Positions 1-9,296 of a DNA stretch of 64,000 nt are shown here, one piece after another; position 1 is the stretch's first letter; each line of letters starts with the position of its first letter. The stretch covers positions 1 through 64,000 of the forward strand of contig JACKBK010000011.1 of the NCBI GenBank assembly GCA_020634555.1, in the 5' to 3' direction. Made by a program: the position numbers and the translations under genes. The notes beneath the pieces were generated by a model. The model had not been told where the DNA came from. It did no database searches and was given only the letters and a program-made list of their open reading frames with translations. Source of the stretch: Caldilineae bacterium (GTDB lineage: Bacteria > Chloroflexota > Anaerolineae > JAAEKA01).

Positions 1-3000
1 CAAGGTAGTAGCGCACGCCGCCCGCCGGGTCGGTGTAGAACATGGTCTGGTCGTGTGGCCGGCGCTCTGGCCGAACCCACATGCCCGCGCTGAAGCTGTC
101 GGTGTCAAAGGCGCTGACGTGCGACATCGACACCAGATCGTCCACACCGTCGAAGTGGACTGCCGGGCCGACCTGGCCCTTGGTGCCAGCGACCGGGCAG
201 GCACCGGGAGCGCAGACGCCGTGCGGCGAGCCGGCCGAGTTGACGAATGCCAACGAATCCGCTGGGTCGTTGAAGTGCAGGTTGATCAGCGGCGCTTGCA
301 GTTCCAGCGCGGCGATCTCGGCGTCGCTCAACGCCTGGCGGTAGATCTGGAAGTGATCCACCATGCCGTCCAGATAGAGCCCGTTGTAGCGTCCCGCATA
401 AGCCGGCACGCTGCCTTCAAGCTGGAGCGGCAGTGTCTCACTGAGCACCTGGCTGCCGTTCAGGAAGATTCCCAGGTGGCTGAGACCCGTCGAAGGCTCG
501 AACAGGTTGCGCCACACCAGGTGGTTCCACGTTCCCGTCGATACCGGACTGCTGCCCCATTGGGTCGTTCCATCCATCAGGATGTAGGGCAGGTTGGATT
601 CGACGCCCAGCATGAGCAGTTGCGCCGGGTCCGCGCCGACGGTGCCCAACACCGGCTCGCCGTCCAGCGAGTCGAGATTGACCCAGGCCGACACGGTGAA
701 GCTGCGACCACTCAGCCCCAGCGTCCCGGTGTCGGCCAGCGCCACGGCATCGTCCACGCCGTCCAGCAGGATCGCCTGGTTGATGCGCCCCTGGACGCCA
801 CCCACCGGGCAGGTCGCACCGCTGCACGTGCCCGGATGCGGCACCAGCGCGTGGTCGTTGAAGGAAGTGCGCGCCGGTGCGTCGTCGAAACGCAGTTCCA
901 TGACCGGCGCCGTGTCCCAGTACAGATCAGCGATCTCATCCTGGTCCAGCGCGTAGGTGTAGATGCGCAACTCGTCGAGACTGCCCTGGAAGCCCTGGCC
1001 GTCCTGCGAGTTGTCCCGACCGCCGACGAAGAAGGTATCGACGTCGCTGGGCTTCTTGCCGGCGCAGTTCTGCGAAGCAATCACTTCATTATCCACGTAG
1101 ATGATCACCGTGACGCCGTCGAAGGTAGCGGCGACATGATGCCATTCGAGGTCGGAGAACTCGCCGTTCAGCACGCTGCCGGCGTTGATTGACAGGCTGC
1201 AGACATTGGGCGACAGCCCGAACTGCACTGCTACGGTATCCGATTCGACACGCAGCGCGGGATACCCGGACTCGCCGGAGCCACTGGACGCCAGGTCGTA
1301 ATTGCCCATGATCCAGCCACCCTCGTCGGGCAGCTTGTTGAGCCAGGTGGAGATGGTGAACGCACCGGCACCGCGGCTGAGATCGAGATTGGGCGAGGAG
1401 GCGACCTCCAGCACGTCGGAGTACTGGTCGCCGTTGCCGAACAGGTAAGCCTCGCCGACGAAGCCGTCGACGCCGGTCAGGGGCGCAAGGAAGTAGTAGT
1501 CGCTGGGATGGCTCTCGGCGATGGCAACCTCGATATTGTTGCGGTACTCGCTGTCATCCACGACGGGCGTCCATTCAGGCAGCGGACTTACCTCGAAGCC
1601 GTTGTAGAACACCAGCGCGCTGTGGTTACCGATGGAGTCGCGGATCGCCTCGTCGGATAGGGCGAAGGGGAACACCGACAGCTCATCGACCTGGCCGACA
1701 AAGTAGTCCGTCGCGCCTGACGCACCGATGCGCAGCGTGTCGTTCTCCAGCGCGCCGTAGCCAAAGTTGAACCCGGTCTGGTCCAGCACCTGCTGGCCGT
1801 CGACGAAGATCGCGTAGTTCAGAGTCGCGCGGTCGAAGCGCCAGGTCACGCGTTGCCAGCGGAAAGGAATCAATGTCGCGCTGCTTTCCAGAGATGCATC
1901 CATACCGAAGACCGGATGACCGTTCAGCAGCCCCACAGAGAACCCTGCCGAGCCATCCTGAGTGCCCAGCAGCGCGCGGTAGCCCGTCGCGCCGATAGAA
2001 TACACCCATGCCTGGATCGTGTAGCTGTCGTTGACGAAACCCAGATCCTGGGCGGCGCCGTCGATGTCGATAAGGTGGCTGCCGACAAAGCCGGGCGCCA
2101 GCCCTTGATACCCCAAGTAGCCCAGATCCGGGCAGGACGCGCCCGTGCACGTCCCGTCGTGGCCGTTCAGCGAGCTGTCCACGAAGACCGAGGAGCCGGT
2201 GTTTTCGTTCAGGTGCATCCACAGCGTGCGACCGGCGATCTCGGCGTCGAGGTCGATGGCCAGCGCGCCCGCCCGGTTGGTCAGGCTGACGACCTGCGAT
2301 TCGGTGATTGCCGGATCGATCGTTATCTGGTCGGTCGTGGTCACGGTGTTCTGCGGCGCCAGCGCAAAGGTCTGCGGCGCGATGTTGCCCTGCACCGCCA
2401 CCGGCAGGTCTACGTCCAGCAGACCGAAAAGGTAGGGCAGATCGAGTTCGTTCTTTAGCGTCACCCGGTAGTGGATGTCATCTCCCGGTCGATAGGCGCT
2501 GTTGGCGTCGAGAATCTCGGAGTTCAGCGTCAGCACCGCGCCCGAGCTGGCCACGCCCGGGTTGAAGCCGTATTGCTTCTCCTGGCTGTCTGAGAAACTG
2601 TCACCGTCGCGGTTGGGCAGCAAGGGATCGGACCAGACCCAGGTGGTCAGCGGCGCGCCCGCGCCGGCGTAGTCATACACGAAGGCCCAACCGGCGATCT
2701 CCTCAGCATCGTTCAGGCCATCGCCGTCGCTGTCCGCGCGGTAGGGATCGGTGCCGTAGCGCAGTTCCGCCGCGTCGGGCAGCGTGTCGCCGTCGGCATC
2801 AGCCCGCAGCGGATCGGTGCCGTTGGAGATCTCGTAGAAGTCGGACAGGGTGTCCAGATCGGTGTCCGGCAGGCTGTCGTTGGGGTCGTTGCCGCCGAAG
2901 GCCGCGCTGCGCAGCCCGTCGCCGTCGGCGTCTGCCTGTGTCGGCGCGGCGACGTTGGTCCACCATTGCAGGGTGTAGCCGTTGTCAGGGCGCGCAACCA

Positions 3001-6000
3001 GGTTCATGAACTCGCCCACGGTGGCCGGCAGCACGTCGAAGGACAGCCCCTGCCCCAGGTTGATATGGTTGTTGGCGATGTCCTCGCGCAGATAGCAGAC
3101 CGGCACCGGGACGACAACCGGGAAGACCGGCGGGATCGTGAAGCATTCCTGCACGTTGATGGCGTAGCCTTCGGCCAGAAACGTGTTAGGCAGCGGCTGG
3201 TTGATGCCGGCGCTGTCCAGCACGATGGGATCGCTGGTCACCGTCTTCGACACCACGAAGTTGCTGTCGGGCGCCCAACTGTCGGCAGCCGGCGGTTGCC
3301 ACTCCCCGGTCATCTGGCTCAACCCAATGCCTTCGGTGATGGCAGACTGGCTGCGCAGCATTTCGTATTTGAAGGTCGATTGCAACAGGTATTCGTCGCC
3401 GAACTGGTAGCGATAGGGCAGGAAGAGCGACACGTCGGTGAAGTCGAACGGATCGACATACAGGGCAGTTTGCACGTCCAGATCGACGTTGACAGCGTTG
3501 CCGGCGGTAATGCCGGAAGCTGGATCGGACAGCGTCAGATCGAAGTTGGTCAGATTGAGCCGGTTGGGATTGCTCAGATCGACGACCGGCGTCTGGTCAT
3601 AGATCAGAAACTGAACCGCCTTGGTCAGCAAGCCGGAGATGCCGGGACAGACGTAGTCCTGCACGAAGGTGCCGGCGCTGCCCTGGGTCGCACCGGTGGC
3701 CAGACAGATGACGTTGATCACCGAGTCGATCAGGCCGATGATGGCTGTCACGATCTGCCCGAGAACCGGCACGCTGCCCAGCGCGATGAAGATCACTGCC
3801 ACCACCAAACTCGCCACCAATCCGGAGAAGGCCAGGTTGAACGGCAGCGACCCAATGGACAGGTGTTGCGTCGCAACCTGCATGATGAAGAAACCGATGG
3901 CGATAGTTGCAGAGATCAGCAGCGCGAACAAGAAGCCGAAGACATTGGCGCCCAGCCGGCGAACATAGGACTGGGCGATGTTCAACGCCGTGGACCCGGC
4001 CGCCGCCCCGAATGTTACTGCGATGGTTGCAGCGGCGGTGACCACGCTCACAAAGCTGACCGCAGCCTGAATGGAGGCAAAAACCAGCGCGACCTCGACG
4101 GTGTTGATGTCGCCCGTTGCTGTGGCGATCAACTGGCCCACCGTTGCCAGCGTGCCGATGATGGCCGCTGCCTGCGACAGCGCACCGCCCTGGCGCAGCA
4201 CTTTTGCTATCTTGGTGCGCAGCGAATTAGGCGTCACGGGCGCGGTCGAATCCAAGGAATTGACACCCGAGCCGGTGTTGCGGTTCAGTGCGTCTTTGAT
4301 CTGGGAGGGCCGCCACCTGCGCGGCGCCTTGCGCAGCTCACGCTGGAGATAGCCATCGCTGATAGTCCGTGTTTCACCAGGTGGTCCGCCGTTGTAGTTC
4401 CGCAACGCCAGCGGGGAACTGCCATTGATGGCTATGTCCCCCGTAAACTGAAGGTCCAGCAACACCAGCGGGTTGAGCGCAGCGGTGGCGAACGAGGCAA
4501 AGCTCGTCTGGATGAAGTTCATGAAGCCGCTGAAGTTGGCGGCCAGGCTGTTGACTGCATAGCCGATCTGAACCACCTGATCCGGCCCCAGCACGTAGTC
4601 GTGCAGTCCGGCGTCGGTCAGTTGCGAGGCCAGGTTGGCCGGCGTGCCATCGATCTCGATGATCCTGTTGATGCCGGCATGCATGGTCAGGTAATAGGAT
4701 TGAGCCAGCAGGCGCGCGCCGATCACGTCGTCGGCATCATCCCAGAACGGGTCCAGCGCCGTCTCGAAATCGGCCAGCTTGTCGTTCAGGTACTCCTCGA
4801 TGGGGTAGGACGACCAAACTCCCGCTCCCTCGTAATGAAACGGTCCCCAACTCATGCCTGCCAGCACCATCTCCGGCGCTCCGGCCGGGTCCAGCGAAAG
4901 CGACAGCCCATTGTTGCCAATGGGGGTAACGTAATCCGCCTGCTCGACGCTGAGGCTGCGCAGGTGTTCCTCACGCACGACCATCAGCGTCGGATCCTGG
5001 ATGCCGCCCGCGTCGGCCTGGGCGGTGAAGTGGTCGTTCAGGATCTGCTTGGTGGTGGTCATGGGGATGGCCATCATGCCGGCCTGCTGGTCGAAGCTGA
5101 AGGTGTCCACATACAGAGCATCCTGCGGGATTCCCCAGCGGTCGGTGTCTGAGACGGCGCCGTTCTGGGTTTTGTCCCAGCGCGCGGCGATCTCGTTGAT
5201 GGTCAGATCGATACCGGTGGTGCCGCGGCCGGCCATCAGGCTGCGGTCCAGCCCCTGGGAGAGCGCCCACAGGTTGTCATCGTGGAAACCGCCGGGCGTG
5301 TAGCCAGACTGCGCCGCTGTAAATGCCGGGTCTTCGTAGATGACAGCGGCTTCCACGCCGTGGTCCTCGCGCACGGACATACCGGTCAGTACCCAGGAAT
5401 CCTCGTAGACGTGGACCACGGTCGAGCCGTTTTCCTGCCAGTTGGCCGCGTCGTCACACCAGACCAGCCGCCGCTGCTGCTCCGGTACATCGGGCGGCTG
5501 GAAGCTGTCCGGCACCGGCGTGCAGGTGTTAGTCAGCATCTCGACCATCCAGACCAGCCGCGCCTGCTGGGTTGGGCCAAAATCTGAGGTGATGGGGCGG
5601 TAGAACATCCGGCCCGAAAAGGCGACCGGACTCGCCCCTTCGCCGTCTTCCACCAGCGTTAAGGGCACGGTGGCCAGCAGCGTGCCGCTGGTGTCGTCCA
5701 GCTTGCGCACGTTGATGCCGAACGCCTGGGTTGCTTCCGTGTCCAGCCAGGCTGTGATCGGCGTCGATGCCTGGATCGGCGGCGCACCGGGGAGGACGGG
5801 CAGGTTGCCGTAATGCCCATTCTGGAACGGTATCTCAATCTCCAGCATCGGCACCAGCCGCAGGTCGCCGTCCTGGAGCTGCGGATCGCTGCCGCCCGCC
5901 TGCTGCTGCTCCGGCGAGAGTTGGTCGTAGAAGGTGGTGTCCGGCACGCGCTGGATCTGTCCATCGCGGTCGTTGGACGGCCAGTCCAGCACGTTCAGCG

Positions 6001-7720
6001 TGTACCACAAATGGTCGGGATCGGTGGGGCGCAACTGGAAGTCGACGTAGACCGGCTTGTCCACAGTCAGGTCGTTGATTTCGAACTGGAACCGGTTGTT
6101 GGCCAGTCCCGTGGTCGGATCGCCCACGACTGTGTCCAACGCCGCGTCCAGCTGATCAGGCACGCCATCGCCGTCGTTGTCATCGTCGAACACATCGGGC
6201 GTCCCGTCGCCGTCGGTGTCAGGGCACACCAGTCCGCTGGTCTCGTCGTAGCTGCATTCGGCGCTGTCCAGCGCGCCGTCCTGGTTCGTATCCGGGTCGT
6301 TGGGGTTCAGGTACCATTGCTGGCCACCGTAGGCGAACCCGACTACCTCCGGTCCGTCAGGGATGCCGTCGCTGTCGCTGTCAGCCACACTGGGGTCCGT
6401 TCCCAGCTTGAACTGCTCGACGCCGTCAGAAAGCCCGTCGTCATCGCTGTCGCTGTTGGCAGGGTCGGTGTGGGTGAGGATCTCGTCGACATCGGTCAGG
6501 CGGTCGCCGTCGCTGTCTGTGCCGTCGTCATAGGCCGGCAGTTGGTCGAACAGCAGCTCCAGCGGGGTAGGTGTCGCGTCGACGTTGGGCGCGTGGTTGG
6601 CGCTGGCCGGAGTGTCGCCCAGCGGATTCTGGTGCGGGTCGGCTGGTGGGGCGCTTTGCTCTGCCTGCCACTGCGCCTGGCGCTGGCGCGCTTGCTGCCG
6701 TTCGTCGTAGGTCGCCTGTTGCGTCTTCTGGTCCGCGATGAACGCCTGGGCGCGGTCGGCTTCCAGCGTCGGACCGATCACCATGATGGCGATCAACGCG
6801 AGGGCCAGCGCACCGTAGAACTTGCGCGACTTGCGGTATTGCATCAGGACGGCGAGAAAGATCATGCCGCCCAGAACGGCAGCCAAAAATCCCTGTACGC
6901 GGGCGATCGCGGCTGGGGTGAAGGCCCCGTCGATCAAACCAGCCAGCACGCCGCCGGCGGTGGCCGGCCGCGACCAGTTCGCAAAGTCGGTCGTGATCCG
7001 AGCATCGACCTGCTCGTACTTGTCGGGCGGGAACTGGACGTCGATGATCTGGCGCAGCGGCAGGCCGGTGGCGTCGTCCACCCAAAGCTCGCCCTGGCCA
7101 GTCATATTGACGAAATGCGGCGACAACTCCAACTCGTAGCTCTGCGGCAGCTGGCCGCTTCGTTCAAGCTCGGCAGTGGCGCCATCGCGCATGTACGAGG
7201 CAAACGCCACGCCGTCGAGGTCGAAATGGTAGATCGTGTAGCCGCTAGATGCCTGCTGGTCGGCTACGACGTTGGTGGCGGCGTGGAGAAACCCAAAGGC
7301 GTCCTGTCCGGGCGCGAACAGACCGGTGACGTCATCCATCTCGCGCCACGGCTCCTGGTCCGTGCGGCCGTAAGCCTTGCCGTCTTCGACCTTGATCTCG
7401 AGAGCGCCGGTGCCAAGCGCCGCACTGCCCCCATCCGACCACAGCTTCATCTGCATAGACTCCACGTGGCTGTCGGTCTTTCCTTCGATGTAGATGTTGT
7501 CGGTTTTGCTTCCCAGACCGACGTTGACCAGCTTGGGCAACGGGTGGGCCGTCTGCTGGATCGTCGTGGTGAACTCATAGCCACCGCGGGCAACGGCAGC
7601 TTCCCATGCGGCCTGCAGCGACCTGTCCTCGCCGGGTGCGGCGTGCAGCAACTGGCTGCCGGCCAGTAAAACAATGCCTAACAAAACAATTGCAATCTTG
7701 AAAGTCCTCGAAATCTTCAC
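1..7720 (-). CDS. Giant secreted LamG / thrombospondin-3-like surface protein (C-terminus beyond window)
   Basis: The minus strand is open from a GTG at 7720 to the window edge, giving 2,573 codons with no stop. GGAGGA lies 4 nt before the GTG, which decides the start. Residues 1-30 form a signal peptide. An Asp-rich Ca-binding type-3 repeat block (DSDGD, DSDDDG, DTDGDG) is at about 397-533 and a second at about 1595-1710. A pair of hydrophobic segments lies near 273-317 and a cluster of several lies near 1173-1360. Four LamG/concanavalin-like domains follow (about 1823-2023, 2033-2262, 2268-2465 and 2470 to the edge), recognisable by FVDSSLNGHDG, FDGVDD, FTVSAWV and DEIADLY-type motifs. Such proteins are cell-surface or adhesive; the ligand is unknown. 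The stop of the flavin oxidoreductase gene lies only 20 nt upstream, so the two may be cotranscribed. Long plus-strand ORFs here are codon-register antisense shadows. Confidence 0.9.
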   Translation of the reverse strand, partial: MKISRTFKIAIVLLGIVLLAGSQLLHAAPGEDRSLQAAWEAAVARGGYEFTTTIQQTAHPLPKLVNVGLGSKTDNIYIEGKTDSHVESMQMKLWSDGGSAALGTGALEIKVEDGKAYGRTDQEPWREMDDVTGLFAPGQDAFGFLHAATNVVADQQASSGYTIYHFDLDGVAFASYMRDGATAELERSGQLPQSYELELSPHFVNMTGQGELWVDDATGLPLRQIIDVQFPPDKYEQVDARITTDFANWSRPATAGGVLAGLIDGAFTPAAIARVQGFLAAVLGGMIFLAVLMQYRKSRKFYGALALALIAIMVIGPTLEADRAQAFIADQKTQQATYDERQQARQRQAQWQAEQSAPPADPHQNPLGDTPASANHAPNVDATPTPLELLFDQLPAYDDGTDSDGDRLTDVDEILTHTDPANSDSDDDGLSDGVEQFKLGTDPSVADSDSDGIPDGPEVVGFAYGGQQWYLNPNDPDTNQDGALDSAECSYDETSGLVCPDTDGDGTPDVFDDDNDGDGVPDQLDAALDTVVGDPTTGLANNRFQFEINDLTVDKPVYVDFQLRPTDPDHLWYTLNVLDWPSNDRDGQIQRVPDTTFYDQLSPEQQQAGGSDPQLQDGDLRLVPMLEIEIPFQNGHYGNLPVLPGAPPIQASTPITAWLDTEATQAFGINVRKLDDTSGTLLATVPLTLVEDGEGASPVAFSGRMFYRPITSDFGPTQQARLVWMVEMLTNTCTPVPDSFQPPDVPEQQRRLVWCDDAANWQENGSTVVHVYEDSWVLTGMSVREDHGVEAAVIYEDPAFTAAQSGYTPGGFHDDNLWALSQGLDRSLMAGRGTTGIDLTINEIAARWDKTQNGAVSDTDRWGIPQDALYVDTFSFDQQAGMMAIPMTTTKQILNDHFTAQADAGGIQDPTLMVVREEHLRSLSVEQADYVTPIGNNGLSLSLDPAGAPEMVLAGMSWGPFHYEGAGVWSSYPIEEYLNDKLADFETALDPFWDDADDVIGARLLAQSYYLTMHAGINRIIEIDGTPANLASQLTDAGLHDYVLGPDQVVQIGYAVNSLAANFSGFMNFIQTSFASFATAALNPLVLLDLQFTGDIAINGSSPLALRNYNGGPPGETRTISDGYLQRELRKAPRRWRPSQIKDALNRNTGSGVNSLDSTAPVTPNSLRTKIAKVLRQGGALSQAAAIIGTLATVGQLIATATGDINTVEVALVFASIQAAVSFVSVVTAAATIAVTFGAAAGSTALNIAQSYVRRLGANVFGFLFALLISATIAIGFFIMQVATQHLSIGSLPFNLAFSGLVASLVVAVIFIALGSVPVLGQIVTAIIGLIDSVINVICLATGATQGSAGTFVQDYVCPGISGLLTKAVQFLIYDQTPVVDLSNPNRLNLTNFDLTLSDPASGITAGNAVNVDLDVQTALYVDPFDFTDVSLFLPYRYQFGDEYLLQSTFKYEMLRSQSAITEGIGLSQMTGEWQPPAADSWAPDSNFVVSKTVTSDPIVLDSAGINQPLPNTFLAEGYAINVQECFTIPPVFPVVVPVPVCYLREDIANNHINLGQGLSFDVLPATVGEFMNLVARPDNGYTLQWWTNVAAPTQADADGDGLRSAAFGGNDPNDSLPDTDLDTLSDFYEISNGTDPLRADADGDTLPDAAELRYGTDPYRADSDGDGLNDAEEIAGWAFVYDYAGAGAPLTTWVWSDPLLPNRDGDSFSDSQEKQYGFNPGVASSGAVLTLNSEILDANSAYRPGDDIHYRVTLKNELDLPYLFGLLDVDLPVAVQGNIAPQTFALAPQNTVTTTDQITIDPAITESQVVSLTNRAGALAIDLDAEIAGRTLWMHLNENTGSSVFVDSSLNGHDGTCTGASCPDLGYLGYQGLAPGFVGSHLIDIDGAAQDLGFVNDSYTIQAWVYSIGATGYRALLGTQDGSAGFSVGLLNGHPVFGMDASLESSATLIPFRWQRVTWRFDRATLNYAIFVDGQQVLDQTGFNFGYGALENDTLRIGASGATDYFVGQVDELSVFPFALSDEAIRDSIGNHSALVFYNGFEVSPLPEWTPVVDDSEYRNNIEVAIAESHPSDYYFLAPLTGVDGFVGEAYLFGNGDQYSDVLEVASSPNLDLSRGAGAFTISTWLNKLPDEGGWIMGNYDLASSGSGESGYPALRVESDTVAVQFGLSPNVCSLSINAGSVLNGEFSDLEWHHVAATFDGVTVIIYVDNEVIASQNCAGKKPSDVDTFFVGGRDNSQDGQGFQGSLDELRIYTYALDQDEIADLYWDTAPVMELRFDDAPARTSFNDHALVPHPGTCSGATCPVGGVQGRINQAILLDGVDDAVALADTGTLGLSGRSFTVSAWVNLDSLDGEPVLGTVGADPAQLLMLGVESNLPYILMDGTTQWGSSPVSTGTWNHLVWRNLFEPSTGLSHLGIFLNGSQVLSETLPLQLEGSVPAYAGRYNGLYLDGMVDHFQIYRQALSDAEIAALELQAPLINLHFNDPADSLAFVNSAGSPHGVCAPGACPVAGTKGQVGPAVHFDGVDDLVSMSHVSAFDTDSFSAGMWVRPERRPHDQTMFYTDPAGGVRYYL

Positions 7721-7740
7721 TTCGTCCTCCTGAAATATCA

Positions 7741-8406
7741 TTAACCTGTCTGTATCCGGTGATGAATGGCTTGACCGATGGCCGTGGCTGAGGCGCGCGC
7801 CTGGGCGAAAAGCGCGGCCGGCCGCCTGAAATTATGTTCTGCTGTCATACTGGCGATGAAAAGGCCAGGCATACTGGTTTGAAACTGGTGGTCCAGTTGT
7901 GGGTAACCGTTCTGGAAATGGAGGCGAGCGAAGATATCGTGGCTGCGCAGCAACGTCACTTGCGCCGCATTCACCTTGCAACCCACGAGACTGCATGCAC
8001 GGAGGCAGGTCGCCAGAACGAGATTGGTTGCGGAGATCTGTTCTCCGTTGCCCATGAAAGCAATATACATTCCGTTTTTCGTGGCGATACGCTCAACGTG
8101 CCAAGGCAGGATCTGGATCGTGTTTCTCCCTTGAAACCAGCGCGCATAACGCTCGAAGGAGACTGGTGATGTGCCGTTGACGGATAGTGAGTTTTCCTGA
8201 CGATACGCGGCCACTGTATCGACACCCAATGGGTCCAGGTGACAGTCATGGATGAGATCCCGCAACGTGCCCGGAGCGATGCAAGTCTTCCAGAAGGTTG
8301 CCGGCTTGCCGACCAACAAGCTGTTGATATTCATGTGCCTGAGATAGGCGGCCAGCGACAAGCCAAACGGGCCGGCGCCGATGATCAGTACGGGGAATGT
8401 AGGCAT
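7741..8406 (-). CDS. Shortened FAD-binding oxidoreductase (flavin monooxygenase-like)
   Basis: A 221-residue protein with an N-terminal Rossmann dinucleotide motif (VLIIGAGPFGLSLAAYLR, residues 6-23), then FWKT and SFERYARWF segments seen in flavin-dependent monooxygenases and their relatives. Residues 190-221 (GLFIASMTAEHNFRRP, then FAQARASATAIG) resemble the C-terminal FAD-contacting segment of that family. Family members are usually around 400 residues with a second GxGxxG motif for NAD(P)H. Here the chain passes from NLVLATC (about residue 130) almost directly to the C-terminal segment, so the NAD(P)H domain appears to be missing. It may be an internally deleted, inactive gene or a reduced flavoprotein. 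It lies directly upstream of the giant LamG gene on the same strand. The substrate is unknown. Confidence 0.7.
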   Translation of the reverse strand: MPTFPVLIIGAGPFGLSLAAYLRHMNINSLLVGKPATFWKTCIAPGTLRDLIHDCHLDPLGVDTVAAYRQENSLSVNGTSPVSFERYARWFQGRNTIQILPWHVERIATKNGMYIAFMGNGEQISATNLVLATCLRACSLVGCKVNAAQVTLLRSHDIFARLHFQNGYPQLDHQFQTSMPGLFIASMTAEHNFRRPAALFAQARASATAIGQAIHHRIQTG

Positions 8407-8444
8407 CTTGCGGCTGGGTAGAAGCTGGTTGAGCAGCCTATCCA

Positions 8445-8529
8445 GACTTCGAAAGTGGTCGGATGGCAGGCAGAAGCGAGTCCTGATGGCAAAAGTGAGT
8501 CTCAGCGAAGTCCGACCACTTCCGAAGTC
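8445..8529. repeat. Inverted repeat, 19-bp arms
   Basis: Arm 8445-8463 (GACTTCGAAAGTGGTCGGA) matches the reverse complement of 8511-8529 with one mismatch, separated by 47 nt. It lies upstream of the oxidoreductase start and beyond the terminator of the response regulator gene. It could be a small mobile-element remnant or a cis-regulatory dyad. No ORF lies inside. Confidence 0.6.
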
Positions 8530-8550
8530 TCTTGAGCGCTTTGTCAGTCA

Positions 8551-8586
8551 TGGAAAACAAACACCAGGGCAGTCGTGCCCTGGTGT
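8551..8586 (-). terminator. Rho-independent terminator after the response regulator gene
   Basis: Perfect 11-bp stem (8561-8571 with 8576-8586) around a GTCG loop. Read on the minus strand it is followed by TTTGTTTT (8551-8560). It ends the kinase-regulator operon, about 70 nt after its last stop codon. Confidence 0.85.
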
Positions 8587-8654
8587 TACTATACCGAGGT
8601 GGGGAGTGGGAAGGGAAGTGAAGAATCTAATCCAACTGCTGCACAAATGTAATG

Positions 8655-9296
8655 CTAGTCGTCATCGAGGGTCGCCCAACCCTGGCGCAGCGCATAGATG
8701 GCTGCTTCGGTGCGGTTCCTGACCCCCAGCTTGTCGTAGATGACCCGCAGACGGTTTGCAACCGTGCCGCTGGAAACGTGCATCAGCTCGGCGATAGTTT
8801 GGTTGTCGGCGCCCTGAACGACGTAGCGCAGCGTCTCGATCTCCTGCTCAGAAAGGCGAAATGCGGCGGTGGTCTCGGTCTGCGCCAACTGTGCCATCAC
8901 CTGCGGCGCCACGGCCGAGTCCAGCCAGCCATCTCCTCGGTGCAATGCCTGGATCGCGTTGAAAAGAGTTTCCTCTTCGCAGGTCTTCAGCAGGTATCCT
9001 CGGGCCCCCGCCCTGATAGCCGCTTCTACGTAATGGTCTTGCTGGTACATGGTCAGGATGAGAATCCTGGCTGTCGGATCCTCGTCCAGGATGGTGCGGG
9101 TAGCCTCGACACCTGTCAGGTCCGGCATACGAATATCGAGCAGGATCACATCCGGTTTGTGCTGGCGCGCCAGCGCAACGGCCTCCTGACCTGTCTGTGC
9201 CTCGGCCAGTACCGAGAATCCACCGTTGATCTCACACAATTGCCGCAGACCGCGGCGGAACAGGGCGTGGTCATCGGCGATCAGCAACGTAATCAT
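8655..9296 (-). CDS. NarL/FixJ (LuxR-type) response regulator
   Basis: 213 residues. The receiver domain (1-120) shows the acidic pair D8/D9, phospho-acceptor D54 (VILLDIRMP), switch T82 and K104. The C-terminal LuxR-type HTH (about 148-205) carries LSEQEIETLRYVVQG and IAELMHVSSGTVANRL. Phosphorylation by the upstream kinase should drive DNA binding. The start codon overlaps the kinase stop (ATGA at 9293-9296), so the pair is translationally coupled. A terminator follows at 8551-8586. Targets are unknown; the leftward genes beyond the terminator are possible candidates by position only. Confidence 0.95.
   Translation of the reverse strand: MITLLIADDHALFRRGLRQLCEINGGFSVLAEAQTGQEAVALARQHKPDVILLDIRMPDLTGVEATRTILDEDPTARILILTMYQQDHYVEAAIRAGARGYLLKTCEEETLFNAIQALHRGDGWLDSAVAPQVMAQLAQTETTAAFRLSEQEIETLRYVVQGADNQTIAELMHVSSGTVANRLRVIYDKLGVRNRTEAAIYALRQGWATLDDD

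Noticed and set aside
53..7669. Long plus-strand ORFs (53-1192, 2966-5152, 5813-7669)
   Set aside because: They are in exact codon register opposite the giant minus-strand gene, have no ribosome sites and read as Arg/Val/Gln-rich nonsense. The minus strand has signal peptide, repeats and LamG motifs.
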